64,000 nt of DNA from Helicobacter pylori PMSS1 (GCA_945883785.1 CAMCYD010000001.1:1-64000); one strand, 5' to 3'. Shown: positions 49,111 to 59,452, counted from the stretch's first letter. The notes: generated by a model not told the origin, from the sequence alone. Numbers and translations: made by a program.

Positions 49111-49133
49111 ACATAGACAAAATATGTCTATGT
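49111..49133. promoter_or_regulatory. perfect palindromic operator candidate upstream of WYL regulator
   Basis: ACATAGAC-AAAATAT-GTCTATGT, 8-bp arms. Confidence 0.75.
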
Positions 49134-49175
49134 TATTTGATATAATTACATGATATAAAAATAAGGATAATTAAA

Positions 49176-50150
49176 ATGGCAATGACAACAAATCAAACAG
49201 CAAGAGTATTAGAGCTTTTACGAAGATTCAATAATGGGGAAAAAGTTTGTATTGAAGCACTTCAAAAAGATGAAATGTGGTTTGAAAAAAGTGAAAAAAC
49301 GATTAGAAGAGATTTAGATGTAATTAAAGAATATTTTCCAAATGCTTTTGAACTTATTCGAGGTGCCAAGGGTGAGAGAAGTTGCTATAAAGCACTAACA
49401 AATAACTCTATTGAAAATCTTCTCAATCCAGAAACTCTCTCTTTATTAGTGCAAACATTTAGTATGGCTCAAAGAAGCAATCTGTTTGAGATGTTTCAAA
49501 TCAATAGTGATGATAAAAATATTTTAGAGAAAAAGATTTCTGAAACAAATAAACTTTATAGCTTCAAAAATAAACCATTTGAAACAAAAAAAGATGATTT
49601 TGCGATATTTAAAGCACTCGAATCAGCAATAAAATTTCAAAAATATATCAATATCACTTATATAGTTGGCAATGAGAAAAAAGTATTTGAAGTAAAACCT
49701 TATAAAATTGTATTCATGCAAGAAAATTTCTATTTAGCTTGTGAAATAGAAACAGAAACTTTAGAATTTGCGATGTATAGAATCTCTAAAATAACAACCA
49801 TTGAAGATACAAGCAAGACTTACCAAAGAAATCCACAGATTAGTGATTTTATAGATGATATCCAAACACCATTTGCAAGGTATTCATCAAACTATAAATC
49901 AAAATTGATAGAAGTACTCTTAGAAGTTGATAGCTCTAAAGCATTTTTCTTTAAAGCAAAAGATCATCTCAAATCGCAAAGGATACTAGAAACAAAAGAA
50001 AATGGTAATGTTCTAGTTCAATACAAAGTAACTCAAGAGATGGAAGTGGATCAGCTCATAAAAAGTTGGCTACCAAATATTAGAATCATTGCTCCAATAT
50101 CTCTTAAAGTGAAAATAGAAGGTGAGCTTAGAGCTTATTTAGAAAAATAA
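49176..50150 (+). CDS. HTH + WYL-domain transcriptional regulator
   Basis: TARVLELLRRFNNGEKVCIEALQKDEMWFEKSEKTIRRDLDVIKEYF; ITYIVGNEKKVFEVKPYKIVFMQENFYLACE. Confidence 0.9.
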   Translation: MAMTTNQTARVLELLRRFNNGEKVCIEALQKDEMWFEKSEKTIRRDLDVIKEYFPNAFELIRGAKGERSCYKALTNNSIENLLNPETLSLLVQTFSMAQRSNLFEMFQINSDDKNILEKKISETNKLYSFKNKPFETKKDDFAIFKALESAIKFQKYINITYIVGNEKKVFEVKPYKIVFMQENFYLACEIETETLEFAMYRISKITTIEDTSKTYQRNPQISDFIDDIQTPFARYSSNYKSKLIEVLLEVDSSKAFFFKAKDHLKSQRILETKENGNVLVQYKVTQEMEVDQLIKSWLPNIRIIAPISLKVKIEGELRAYLEK

Positions 50151-50163
50151 AATAGGAACAAAT

Positions 50164-50571
50164 ATGAAAAAACAATGGAATGAAATCATAACAGACTGGG
50201 CGATTGAGAATAACCTTACTTATTTACCAACATCAAAAGAGGAGCTATTAGCCCTTGAAGATTTAGATTTATGCGATTTTAAACTCACTACTCTCCCAAA
50301 AGAGATAGGATTTTTAGAGAATCTTGTCTATTTGAATCTATCTTACAATAATTTCACAACACTCCCAAATGAGATAACAAATCTTAAAAAGCTTGAATTC
50401 TTTTGTGCTGTTAAAAATCCAAATCTAACACTTTCAAAAGAGCAAGAAAAATGGATTGAACCATTTGCTACCTGCATGACTTATTGTAGAGATGATCTTG
50501 ATAAAGCATCAGTTGTTTATCCTTTGGATGTAGAGATAGATATACCATTAGATGATAATGTACCGTATTAA
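50164..50571 (+). CDS. leucine-rich-repeat protein
   Basis: LDLCDFKLTTLPKEIGFLENLVYLNLSYNNFTTLPNEITNLKKLEFF. Confidence 0.85.
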   Translation: MKKQWNEIITDWAIENNLTYLPTSKEELLALEDLDLCDFKLTTLPKEIGFLENLVYLNLSYNNFTTLPNEITNLKKLEFFCAVKNPNLTLSKEQEKWIEPFATCMTYCRDDLDKASVVYPLDVEIDIPLDDNVPY

Positions 50572-50678
50572 AGAAAAAAGTCACATAATCTACATAAGCT
50601 TCTGTAATAATACTGTTAAGCATTGATAGTAACACGAGCAAATGTAAATAATGGAATAATTAAATTATAAGGAAAACA

Positions 50679-51539
50679 ATGAAGAGTTATTTAACATTAT
50701 CAAACAAGTATTTTTTTATTACACTGCTAATTCTTTTAATAGGAATTTTAACAGGTATTAATAATTACTATTTTTATGCACATACTGAAAGAGCTGCTGC
50801 AAGAAATTTATCTCAATTAGAAACACAGATTAATACTTATAAAGGTTATTGTATTGAAAATTCAATTACTTCAGAGCAATGTCGAAAAGGTATGTTGGTA
50901 CTGACAAAAGCTTTTTCTGAGCAAGCTTATTATAACGATACCATTATTGTAAAAGATTATAAGCAAAATATCATATGGGGAAAACCAACTAGAGATTGGG
51001 ACAAGGTAGTAAAGTCTGATATCAAAATTATATTACCTGATAATCTTATTGACGAAAAAATTCAAATTAGTAAAAGCTTAACTTTTAACAATGAAATGCT
51101 TTTGGTTTCTATTGTGAGGAGCATGACATTTTCAATAGCTGAATTTATCGATGATGTTAATTGTAAACATGTTGCACAAGAAGATGGAGTTTTTAATTTG
51201 GTTGATAAAAACAATAAAGGAAATAATGTAATTTATACTATAAATGATAAAGAATTTACATTAAATAAACATCATGACTTTAAGTTTAAAAATGGAGACA
51301 TTGTTAAACAAGAAGACATTATTGCTTCAGGAAATATCTTTGTAGCCTTAGATCAATTTTTAAATATTTATTTCTTTAGATCTAGACCTACAATTGGATT
51401 TATGATTTTTTCATTTTTCATTTTATATGTCTATAGGAGAAGAGAATTAGCAATAAAAGAAGAACAAAACATAGTAGATCAAGAAAATATAGAGACAGTC
51501 GTTCAAAATCCCTATATTGGAATGACCCCAATAAACTAG
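50679..51539 (+). CDS. two-TM hypothetical protein with extracytoplasmic domain
   Basis: N- and C-proximal TM helices. Confidence 0.55.
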   Translation: MKSYLTLSNKYFFITLLILLIGILTGINNYYFYAHTERAAARNLSQLETQINTYKGYCIENSITSEQCRKGMLVLTKAFSEQAYYNDTIIVKDYKQNIIWGKPTRDWDKVVKSDIKIILPDNLIDEKIQISKSLTFNNEMLLVSIVRSMTFSIAEFIDDVNCKHVAQEDGVFNLVDKNNKGNNVIYTINDKEFTLNKHHDFKFKNGDIVKQEDIIASGNIFVALDQFLNIYFFRSRPTIGFMIFSFFILYVYRRRELAIKEEQNIVDQENIETVVQNPYIGMTPIN

Positions 51540-51570
51540 ACATAATTTAATTCAGTGAATTAATTTTACA

Positions 51571-51765
51571 ATGATGTGTATCATTGTAAAATTTATAAAG
51601 GTTAAAAAGTATGAGTTAAGACCATATAAAATACTTTTTATGAATGAGAATTTTTATTTAGTTGGTGAGAATCTAGATGAAAACTATCCTTTTTCAATAT
51701 TGAGACTAAGTAATATAGTATCGGCAACATTTAATGAAAAACAATTTCATCATATCCCAAAATAA
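51571..51765 (+). pseudogene. truncated WYL-domain fragment
   Basis: KYELRPYKILFMNENFYLVGENLDENYPFSILRLSNIVSATF aligns to the WYL part of the 49176 gene; no HTH. Confidence 0.7.
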
Positions 51766-51878
51766 TCGAGTAAATATTGAAAATCATCATTATTTACTCC
51801 ACACTAAAAAAAGATTTCTAACAATCAATCAATAACTACATTGTAACAATTTACTATTATTTGAGAATTTTTATTTCG

Positions 51879-51922
51879 GTCAAAATGTGTCCATCTAATT
51901 TTCTATACTTTCTTTAACAAAA
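51879..51922 (+). promoter_or_regulatory. promoter with shared WYL-type motif
   Basis: GGTCAAAATGTGTCCATCTAATTTTCTATACTTTC, near-copy of the promoter at 47507. Confidence 0.5.
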
Positions 51923-51935
51923 GAAGGAGTCAAAG

Positions 51936-52136
51936 ATGTGCATTGTTAAAATTATATTAGGGGCAGCATTTATAGTAGGTGGCATAATAGCTGAAGTGGC
52001 ATGGTTAGGTATTTGTTTCGGGACAGTTATTCTTGGAGTTGTATTATTAATCTTTGCTCCAACAATTTTATTTGCACCATTTACAATTGGACTGACTGGT
52101 GGACTGGCATTTTTTGCTAGTTGTAATAATAATTAA
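51936..52136 (+). CDS. small membrane protein
   Basis: Two hydrophobic helices. Confidence 0.5.
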   Translation: MCIVKIILGAAFIVGGIIAEVAWLGICFGTVILGVVLLIFAPTILFAPFTIGLTGGLAFFASCNNN

Positions 52137-52147
52137 AGGAATAGCAG

Positions 52148-52351
52148 ATGGCAATAATTGGGTATATATTAGTATTTGTCTTGATAGGTTTTTTTATAGG
52201 GGCAATTGCAAATGATCAAGGGAAAGCAATAACAATAATAGTTGTAATATCAATTTTGTGGGCTTTTGCAGCCGGTCCTTGGGGAATAGCGACATTTATT
52301 GAGTTGATGATTGGATACTATTTATCTAAACCAAAAATAAATACTCTTTAG
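52148..52351 (+). CDS. small membrane protein
   Basis: Hydrophobic 67-aa ORF. Confidence 0.5.
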   Translation: MAIIGYILVFVLIGFFIGAIANDQGKAITIIVVISILWAFAAGPWGIATFIELMIGYYLSKPKINTL

Positions 52352-52359
52352 GAAATATT

Positions 52360-53421
52360 ATGTCAGTGGCAAACAGAACTAATATTCAATTTAAGTCAAT
52401 AGATAACCTTAAATATAAACTATCAAATGATGTTTTTGGACAAGATGAAGCAATCTCAAAAGTAGTCGATAAAGTCCTCATTCATTATACTGGATTGGGT
52501 GATGAAAATAAACCAATTGGTTCATTTATATTTACAGGTCCAACTGGTGTAGGTAAAACAGAATTGGCAAAATCATTAGCAAAGCATCTTAATATGCACC
52601 TTATACGATTTGATATGAGTGAATACACAAGTGAAAATAGTATTAATACGTTTATTGGTGGTTCTGCTGGACTTGTTGGTTATGAGAATGGTGGCTTGTT
52701 GACGAATGCTGTATTAGAAAATCCAAAATGTGTTTTATTGTTTGATGAGATTGAAAAAGCAAATCAAAAAGTATTAAATATTTTTCTGCAAATGTTAGAT
52801 TATGCAACACTTACAAGTACAAAAGGGAAAAAAGTATCTTTTAAACAAGCTATTATTATTTTTACATCAAATATTGGAGCAGTTTCGATTGAAAAGAGAA
52901 CTGTAGGATTCGGGTCCTCAACATATTTAGAAAAAGAAAGCACTTTAAAAGAGCATCTATCTCCAGAACTAAGAGCAAGAATAAATTCCCATATAGATTT
53001 TAATCCAATAAATGAAGAGATGTCAAAATTAATAGTAACGAAATATCTTAATGAAATAGTTTCAAAACTAAGCAAAATGGATATTTATCTTTCATTTTCA
53101 AAAAAAGTTGTAGAACATATTACACAACTCTCAAAAGATGGACTTGGTGCTAGAAATATTCATAATATTATAGAAACAAATATAAAATTGATGATTTCTC
53201 AAAAACTAATCAGTAGCGAAATAGTACAATTTAACAAAGTATTTATCGATATAAGTGATGAACAATTTGTTATTATTCAAGAGAAGATACCAAAGAGTAA
53301 TGACTATCATTTTCTTACAGCACAAGAAGCTTACACTTTTGCGAAGGTTAATATTGGAGCAGTTGTAACAAGGTCACCTAGTGGTGTTGGATTTATCATA
53401 AAAGATTCAATAATAAAATAG
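52360..53421 (+). CDS. stand-alone ClpA/ClpB D2-like AAA+ ATPase
   Basis: FTGPTGVGKTELAKSLAKHLNMHLIRFDMSEY, GYENGGLLTNAVLENPKCVLLFDEIEKA, FTSNIGA, LGARNI sensor region. Confidence 0.88.
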   Translation: MSVANRTNIQFKSIDNLKYKLSNDVFGQDEAISKVVDKVLIHYTGLGDENKPIGSFIFTGPTGVGKTELAKSLAKHLNMHLIRFDMSEYTSENSINTFIGGSAGLVGYENGGLLTNAVLENPKCVLLFDEIEKANQKVLNIFLQMLDYATLTSTKGKKVSFKQAIIIFTSNIGAVSIEKRTVGFGSSTYLEKESTLKEHLSPELRARINSHIDFNPINEEMSKLIVTKYLNEIVSKLSKMDIYLSFSKKVVEHITQLSKDGLGARNIHNIIETNIKLMISQKLISSEIVQFNKVFIDISDEQFVIIQEKIPKSNDYHFLTAQEAYTFAKVNIGAVVTRSPSGVGFIIKDSIIK

Positions 53422-53475
53422 TATAGTTGACGATACATTGAAAATTACATACCAAACAAATACAAGAAGATAAAA

Positions 53476-54486
53476 ATGCAATGGCTTAAAGAAAAAATAA
53501 CACTCGAAAACAACACACAAGTAGATGCTCAATCTCCTATAATAATTTCAGCTAGTAGAAGTACTGATATTCCAGCATTTTATGGAGATTGGTTTAAAAA
53601 CAGATGGGAGGCTGGATATATAAAATGGACAAATCCATTTAACAATCAGCCACTGTATGTATCCTTTAAAAATACTAGATGTGTAGTATTTTGGAGTAAA
53701 AATCCAAAGCCTTTTATGAAACATCTTGATTGGCTTGATACTCATATACCAAACTACTATTTCCAATTTTCACTCAATGATTATGATAAAGAAAAATATG
53801 AAGCAAAAGTCCCATCGGTTGAGAGTCGTATCAAAACTTTTAAAGAGCTTTCAACTAGGTTAGGAAAAAAAAGAGTTGTTTGGAGATATGACCCACTTAT
53901 ACTCACATCTGATATCAATATAGATGAACTTCTAAGAAGAATCAAAAATATCGGTGATGAACTTCACTCCTACACTGAAAAACTTGTCTTTAGTTTTGTG
54001 GATATCAGTATCTATCAAAAAGTGCAATCAAACCTCAAAAAAGAGGAAGTTCCCTATATCGAGTGGACTCCACAGCTTATGGATGAGTTTGCTAGTAAAC
54101 TAAGCAATCTTAATAAATCTTGGGGCTTACAACTAGGAACTTGTAGTGAAAAGATAGACTTAAATAAATACGGCATAGTGCATAATAAGTGTATCGATGA
54201 TAATTTGATGATAGATATATTTAGTGAAGATGAAAAACTTATGGAGTTTTTGGGAGTAGAGATTACCCCACCTGACCTTTTTAGCGATGGCAAAATCACC
54301 AAAACTAAAAAGCTCAAAGACAAAGGGCAAAGGGAAGATTGCGGATGCATTATAAGTAAAGATATCGGAGCTTACAACACTTGTCCACATGAGTGTAATT
54401 ATTGTTATGCAAATGCTTCAAAAGAGGTAGCAAAAAGAAACTATCAAAAATCGCTAGAAAATCCAAAGAGTGAGAGTATTGTTTAG
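53476..54486 (+). CDS. DUF1848 family protein
   Basis: IIISASRSTDIPAFYGDWFKNRWEAGYIKWTNPFN; C-terminal CPHECNYC cluster. Confidence 0.85.
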   Translation: MQWLKEKITLENNTQVDAQSPIIISASRSTDIPAFYGDWFKNRWEAGYIKWTNPFNNQPLYVSFKNTRCVVFWSKNPKPFMKHLDWLDTHIPNYYFQFSLNDYDKEKYEAKVPSVESRIKTFKELSTRLGKKRVVWRYDPLILTSDINIDELLRRIKNIGDELHSYTEKLVFSFVDISIYQKVQSNLKKEEVPYIEWTPQLMDEFASKLSNLNKSWGLQLGTCSEKIDLNKYGIVHNKCIDDNLMIDIFSEDEKLMEFLGVEITPPDLFSDGKITKTKKLKDKGQREDCGCIISKDIGAYNTCPHECNYCYANASKEVAKRNYQKSLENPKSESIV

Positions 54487-54588
54487 AATTGCTGTTGGCT
54501 CACTCAGTCACATGGATGAAATAATGATGTTTAGCTAAAATATGGGTATTTGGTTTGGTAGGATTAGAAAAATATGTAAAGGGAAACG

Positions 54589-56313
54589 ATGGAATTAGTT
54601 TATTTATGGATTAAAGAGTATAAAAATATTAAAAATCAAGGATTTAATTTTGCCCCAAAGTTTGAGTGTGAGTATAAAAATGGAAATTTAACTATTTGTG
54701 ACAAAAAAGCAAAAGATGATAATTGTAAGAGTAAAGATTATATTGAAAACTTTTTTGGAAAGAATATGAATATTACTGCTATCGTTGGCGAAAACGGGAG
54801 TGGAAAGAGTAATATTTTAAAGGCTTTATTTCAAAATGATGATCACTCATCTGCTTATGATGAATTATGGTATATTTTATATAGTGAATTTGACAATAAA
54901 TTAAATATATACTTTATAGATCGCACGGGAATCAAAGAAAAAAGGGATGTAGAAAAAAACTTTACGCACAATATTGAAACATTAAAAAACGAAGCAACTC
55001 TTCAAACTGAATTGAATTTTAGTATGGTATATTTTTCTAACATATTGCACTATTTACCTGTACATAACGACAAGCAAAAGAAAAGCTTTTATAATATTTC
55101 TACATCGTATTTAATTGATAGATATACTAAAAAAATATCAAATGATAAATTTATAGAGTTTAAATATCAGTATAATTATTATAAATCAAAGATTATAGAG
55201 CAAACAATAATTATGCTTAAAGATAGTGAGATAAAGCTAGATTTTTTATTGCCACAAGACTTAAACATAGTCACACTAGATACCTATCCTACAGATAAAA
55301 TTGAAATTATGGAAAAGTTATTAAAAGAAGAAGATAGTATGGATTTTAGACAAAGAGTGAAAAAAAATGTAATATATAATTTTCTTTTTAATTATTTAGA
55401 TCAAGATGAACTTTTTCAAAGAATTACTACTGATGATAAAAAAACAATACAAGAATTTTATGAAGAAATTAAATCAACAATACCACTAGCGGATGAATTA
55501 GACGATTTTTTAAACTTATTAGAAAATCCAAATTTTTTCATGACAAGTGTTAAAATTCAAGATATTGATAAGGAATTTATAAAAAAATTAAAAAAATTTA
55601 ATTCAATACAAGCATTATCTTTAGGAATTTTAGATGTTTTTCATTTGAATTGGAAACCAGAGTTAAGTTCTGGGCAAGAAAATTATCTCTTCCAATTTGC
55701 TAGTTTTTACAATTTATTTAAAAATGGTACAAACTTAAAAAACGATATTGTGATTCTTATCGATGAGGGTGAAACTACAATGCACCCAAATTGGCAAAAA
55801 AAATACATAAACTATTTACATAAATTTTTTAAAAATAATTTTTCTGATAAGCAAATTCATCTAATTGTTAGTTCCCACTCACCATTTATCCTTTCAGACA
55901 TACCAAAAGAAAATGTAATATTTTTAGAAACACATAAAAAAGACGATATTGAAGTAAAAGAAGCTAGTCAACAGGTTGGTGATTGTAAGAATGCAACAAA
56001 AGATATAAACATTAATACTTTTGGAGCAAATATCCACACTCTTCTTTCTAATGGATTTTTTATGGATGATGGACTGATGGGGAAATTTGCAAAAGGTAAA
56101 ATTACAGAAGTGTTGAAGTACTTAAACAAAGAGAAAAAACTAAAAACTATAAAAAAGAAACAAATAAAATCTATCATTGACTCTATTGGTGAGGATTTTT
56201 TGAGAAATAAACTTTTGGATTTGTATTATAAAAAATTTAACATAAAATCTAAAGATGATGAGATAAAAGAATTAAGAGAAGAAATTGAAAGATTAAAGAA
56301 TGATAGAAATTAA
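54589..56313 (+). CDS. AAA ATPase of Septu PtuA/retron-ATPase type
   Basis: ITAIVGENGSGKSNILKALF; LSSGQENYLFQFASFYNLF; ILIDEGETTMHPNWQKKYINYL; LIVSSHSPFILSDIPKENVI. Confidence 0.8.
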   Translation: MELVYLWIKEYKNIKNQGFNFAPKFECEYKNGNLTICDKKAKDDNCKSKDYIENFFGKNMNITAIVGENGSGKSNILKALFQNDDHSSAYDELWYILYSEFDNKLNIYFIDRTGIKEKRDVEKNFTHNIETLKNEATLQTELNFSMVYFSNILHYLPVHNDKQKKSFYNISTSYLIDRYTKKISNDKFIEFKYQYNYYKSKIIEQTIIMLKDSEIKLDFLLPQDLNIVTLDTYPTDKIEIMEKLLKEEDSMDFRQRVKKNVIYNFLFNYLDQDELFQRITTDDKKTIQEFYEEIKSTIPLADELDDFLNLLENPNFFMTSVKIQDIDKEFIKKLKKFNSIQALSLGILDVFHLNWKPELSSGQENYLFQFASFYNLFKNGTNLKNDIVILIDEGETTMHPNWQKKYINYLHKFFKNNFSDKQIHLIVSSHSPFILSDIPKENVIFLETHKKDDIEVKEASQQVGDCKNATKDININTFGANIHTLLSNGFFMDDGLMGKFAKGKITEVLKYLNKEKKLKTIKKKQIKSIIDSIGEDFLRNKLLDLYYKKFNIKSKDDEIKELREEIERLKNDRN

Positions 56314-57325
56314 GCCAAATGATTCATATCAAAAAGAATTTTCTAAGATTTTAGAAAGATGTTTACTTAAAGAATTAGGACAAGCTATTAAAAATAAACA
56401 AGTTCTATCCTCACAAGGAACCAGTATAATTGATAAATTAAGTGATAATGACGTAACTTGTTTAAAATATCTAAAAAAGAATATTAAAAAAATTGTTAAT
56501 GGTAATTTAGAAACTTTACAAAAAATTATTAATGAAGTGAGTAATGAAATTACCAAGAAATATAAAAAAAATGCCTCCAAACCTAAAATTTATCAAGCAG
56601 TTAAATATATTTTCGTTGACAGAGGCTACGAATCAAAAATCTCAACAACTACTGATACAAGTATCGCTTACAAATTAGTTGAGAATTTGGGAATTAAAAC
56701 TTGCCCCTATTGCAATAGAAACTACATCTCATTTGTAAAAACTAAAAAGAAAAAAACTCGACCACAGCTTGACCATTTCTACCCAAAAGCTATTTATCCA
56801 TTTTTAGCTTGTAGTTTTTACAATCTAATTCCAAGTTGTAGTGCTTGTAATCATATGAAAAGTGATGGTGATAGTTATAAAGACGAAAAAGATGGTAATC
56901 TAGTCCATCCTTATAATGTAAAAAATAGCGATTTTTCTTTTTCATATACTTTTGATAATCTTGATATTTTAAAATCTATTGACAAAAAGAATATCAGATT
57001 TGAAGATGAAAAAAAGATTAAAATAACACTGGAGAGAAAATATGAAAAAAATAATGAATATTTTCAGCTTGAAACAATCTACCAAAACCATAGAGATATA
57101 GTTATTGAGCTTATTTTAAAAGAGATAAATTATCCAAAAAGTTACATAGGCGAGCTTAAAAAAAATAGCTTTGGAACTGAAGAAGAAATTTATAGATTTA
57201 TCTTCTCAAACTATTTATCAACTGATGATTTACATAAACGACCTTTAAGTAAGATCACTAGGGATATAGCAGAGGAATTGAAAATATTAGACAAAATTAG
57301 GTTAGCAATAAAGGAAGAAAACTAA
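56300..57325 (+). CDS. HNH endonuclease, PtuB-like
   Basis: KTCPYCNRNYISF...RPQLDHFYPKAIYPFLACSFYNLIPSCSACNHMKSD; overlaps the ATPase gene. Confidence 0.8.
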   Translation: MIEIKPNDSYQKEFSKILERCLLKELGQAIKNKQVLSSQGTSIIDKLSDNDVTCLKYLKKNIKKIVNGNLETLQKIINEVSNEITKKYKKNASKPKIYQAVKYIFVDRGYESKISTTTDTSIAYKLVENLGIKTCPYCNRNYISFVKTKKKKTRPQLDHFYPKAIYPFLACSFYNLIPSCSACNHMKSDGDSYKDEKDGNLVHPYNVKNSDFSFSYTFDNLDILKSIDKKNIRFEDEKKIKITLERKYEKNNEYFQLETIYQNHRDIVIELILKEINYPKSYIGELKKNSFGTEEEIYRFIFSNYLSTDDLHKRPLSKITRDIAEELKILDKIRLAIKEEN

Positions 57326-58750
57326 ATGAACAACAACATAATAACCACAAACCAAAATGCAAAACAAGTACTAGCAAGAACTAAAAGCTTGCTAAATATC
57401 ACACAAAGAATATTGGAAACTAAAAATTCTTTTGAAGCTAGTGAAATGTTTTGCACATATTCTATTTTAATTACAAATCGAAGCTTAGTATCTAAATATC
57501 GCCTTGTATCAAAAGATTCATCAACTGATTTTATTATAAAACAAAGATATTATAAAGGTTTTTATTTAAACAAATATTTTTTTCGTAATGAAAAGGATGT
57601 TTTCATATATGATTCTAATTTTAAACTCATCAAATCGATTAAAAATCAAAGCATTTACTTTATTGATGAAAAAAGTAAAAACATTATAACTAAGTCTAAA
57701 AATAAAACTAAAATTTGGGACTTAATTACATTAAAGTACAAAAAAGCATTTATATCACCAAGATATAAAATTTATTTTAGTAATGAATATATGATATCTA
57801 TTGATGATACTAATAAAGTACATTTATGGGAAGCGAATACGTTGCAATGTTTATATCAACTAGAATTTAAAGAAGGGCCAGGAACGAAAGAGGGAATTCG
57901 TCAAATATATTTAACCAATAAAGATTACATTGTAAGTTCTCAAGACGATTTCACTGTGTTTGTCACTATAGGAAATTTGCTCACTGGAACATTTGTAAAA
58001 ACTTTATTGAATAAAAGCATTAAAAATAAGGGGAGAAATGGTTATGATGAATGTTTACAGTTAATAGGAGTTATACAAGATCGATACGCAATTGTTGATT
58101 TTGATAATATATATGGTGAGTCATTCTATACTTTAGTAGATATTGAAACAGAAGAGAAGATATACTATTATGATTCAAAATATGCTTATGTTGATGATAC
58201 TAAAAATTATATTATTTCTCGCGAACATGAAAATGGACATTTATCAAATAAAATTGCTGTATTTAATATTTTAACGAAGGAGATTTTTTATTTTGAATCT
58301 GCAGACATAACAAATTTTTGGGAAGTAGATTATCGAAATTTTAGAATATCATCTGATGGTAATAAAATAATAACTTTAAATAAAAATATGAATATCTTGA
58401 TAGTTGATTACAGAACAAAAAAAATTAAAACTATTCTTGATAATGAAATTATTATAAACTTTCAAGTCGCTAAAGATAATAAAACAATCCTGGCCATTAA
58501 CGATAAATATGAATTGATTCAAATAGACTATATTCAAGAAAAAGTTATAAAAGTCTATAAAGATTTAACTTTAAATTTAAAGAATATGTATTTGTGTGAT
58601 ATTTCGCCAGAAAAAAAATATATTGTCATTCGAGAAAGCAATCGGTATCGGTATTCATTATGGAATTTGGAGGACAATACATGTGAGGAAACTGATCAAA
58701 GTGAAATTAAATTTATAGTGGGTAGTGATACTTTCATACGTAATATGTGA
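57326..58750 (+). CDS. beta-propeller (WD40-like) protein with N-terminal helical module
   Basis: KTKIWDLITLKYKKAF, NKVHLWEANTLQCLYQLEF, YSLWNLEDNTCEE repeats; starts immediately after the HNH stop. Confidence 0.65.
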   Translation: MNNNIITTNQNAKQVLARTKSLLNITQRILETKNSFEASEMFCTYSILITNRSLVSKYRLVSKDSSTDFIIKQRYYKGFYLNKYFFRNEKDVFIYDSNFKLIKSIKNQSIYFIDEKSKNIITKSKNKTKIWDLITLKYKKAFISPRYKIYFSNEYMISIDDTNKVHLWEANTLQCLYQLEFKEGPGTKEGIRQIYLTNKDYIVSSQDDFTVFVTIGNLLTGTFVKTLLNKSIKNKGRNGYDECLQLIGVIQDRYAIVDFDNIYGESFYTLVDIETEEKIYYYDSKYAYVDDTKNYIISREHENGHLSNKIAVFNILTKEIFYFESADITNFWEVDYRNFRISSDGNKIITLNKNMNILIVDYRTKKIKTILDNEIIINFQVAKDNKTILAINDKYELIQIDYIQEKVIKVYKDLTLNLKNMYLCDISPEKKYIVIRESNRYRYSLWNLEDNTCEETDQSEIKFIVGSDTFIRNM

Positions 58751-58777
58751 CATAATATACACTTCAGGAACAAACTA

Positions 58778-58888
58778 ATGACATTAATACTCAAACGACT
58801 AGAAATAATCAAATCAAGCATAGCAATAGAAGAGCAAGAAATAATCGAGCTTCAAATAGCCAAACTTCAAAATCTAGTCATTGATTAA
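58778..58888 (+). CDS. 36-aa helical micro-ORF
   Basis: MTLILKRLEIIKSSIAIEEQEIIELQIAKLQNLVID*, manual translation. Confidence 0.45.
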   Translation: MTLILKRLEIIKSSIAIEEQEIIELQIAKLQNLVID

Positions 58889-58948
58889 GAATACCAAATT
58901 TAGGACGCGTTCCAATGAATAAAAACCAACCAACAGCAATAGATCAAG

Positions 58949-59452
58949 ATGCAAAACTGGCTCTTACAAAAAATAAAAGGTTTACTAGATATGATATATA
59001 AAATTTCCAAAAATAAAAAAGAAAAAGAAGTAATACAACAAACTCAAGAGATAGTATCCAATCAAAAAGTTTGGATAGACCCAGATACCTCTCTTATGTG
59101 GCAAGTTGATGTAAATGGGGAAGAATATATTAGGGATGAAGCATTTGAGTATGCAAAAAGTTTAAATACTGAAAAATATGGTGGATATGATGATTGGAGA
59201 GTTCCAGATATAGATGAACTATATTCAATTCGTACATTCGAATTAAATAAATGTAGTAATGGAGAGAATTACTTTATAAAAAAGCCATTAGTGGAATCAA
59301 TGAGTAGCTTTACTTCTGATTTTTTTTGGTCTTCTACAGACATAGAAGAAGTGTCAAATGGTGCTTGGAATGTTGAATTCTTAAACGGCTATAACTTTGC
59401 CAACTTTAAGGCATTTAGTTATTATGTCCGTTGTGTTAGAAATGGACGATAA
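58949..59452 (+). CDS. DUF1566 (Lcl C-terminal-like) protein, apparently frameshifted N-terminus (true start likely 58915)
   Basis: VWIDPDTSLMWQVDVNGEEYIRDEAFEYAKSLNTEKYGGYDDWRVPDIDELYSI...YVRCVRNGR. Confidence 0.75.
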   Translation: MQNWLLQKIKGLLDMIYKISKNKKEKEVIQQTQEIVSNQKVWIDPDTSLMWQVDVNGEEYIRDEAFEYAKSLNTEKYGGYDDWRVPDIDELYSIRTFELNKCSNGENYFIKKPLVESMSSFTSDFFWSSTDIEEVSNGAWNVEFLNGYNFANFKAFSYYVRCVRNGR

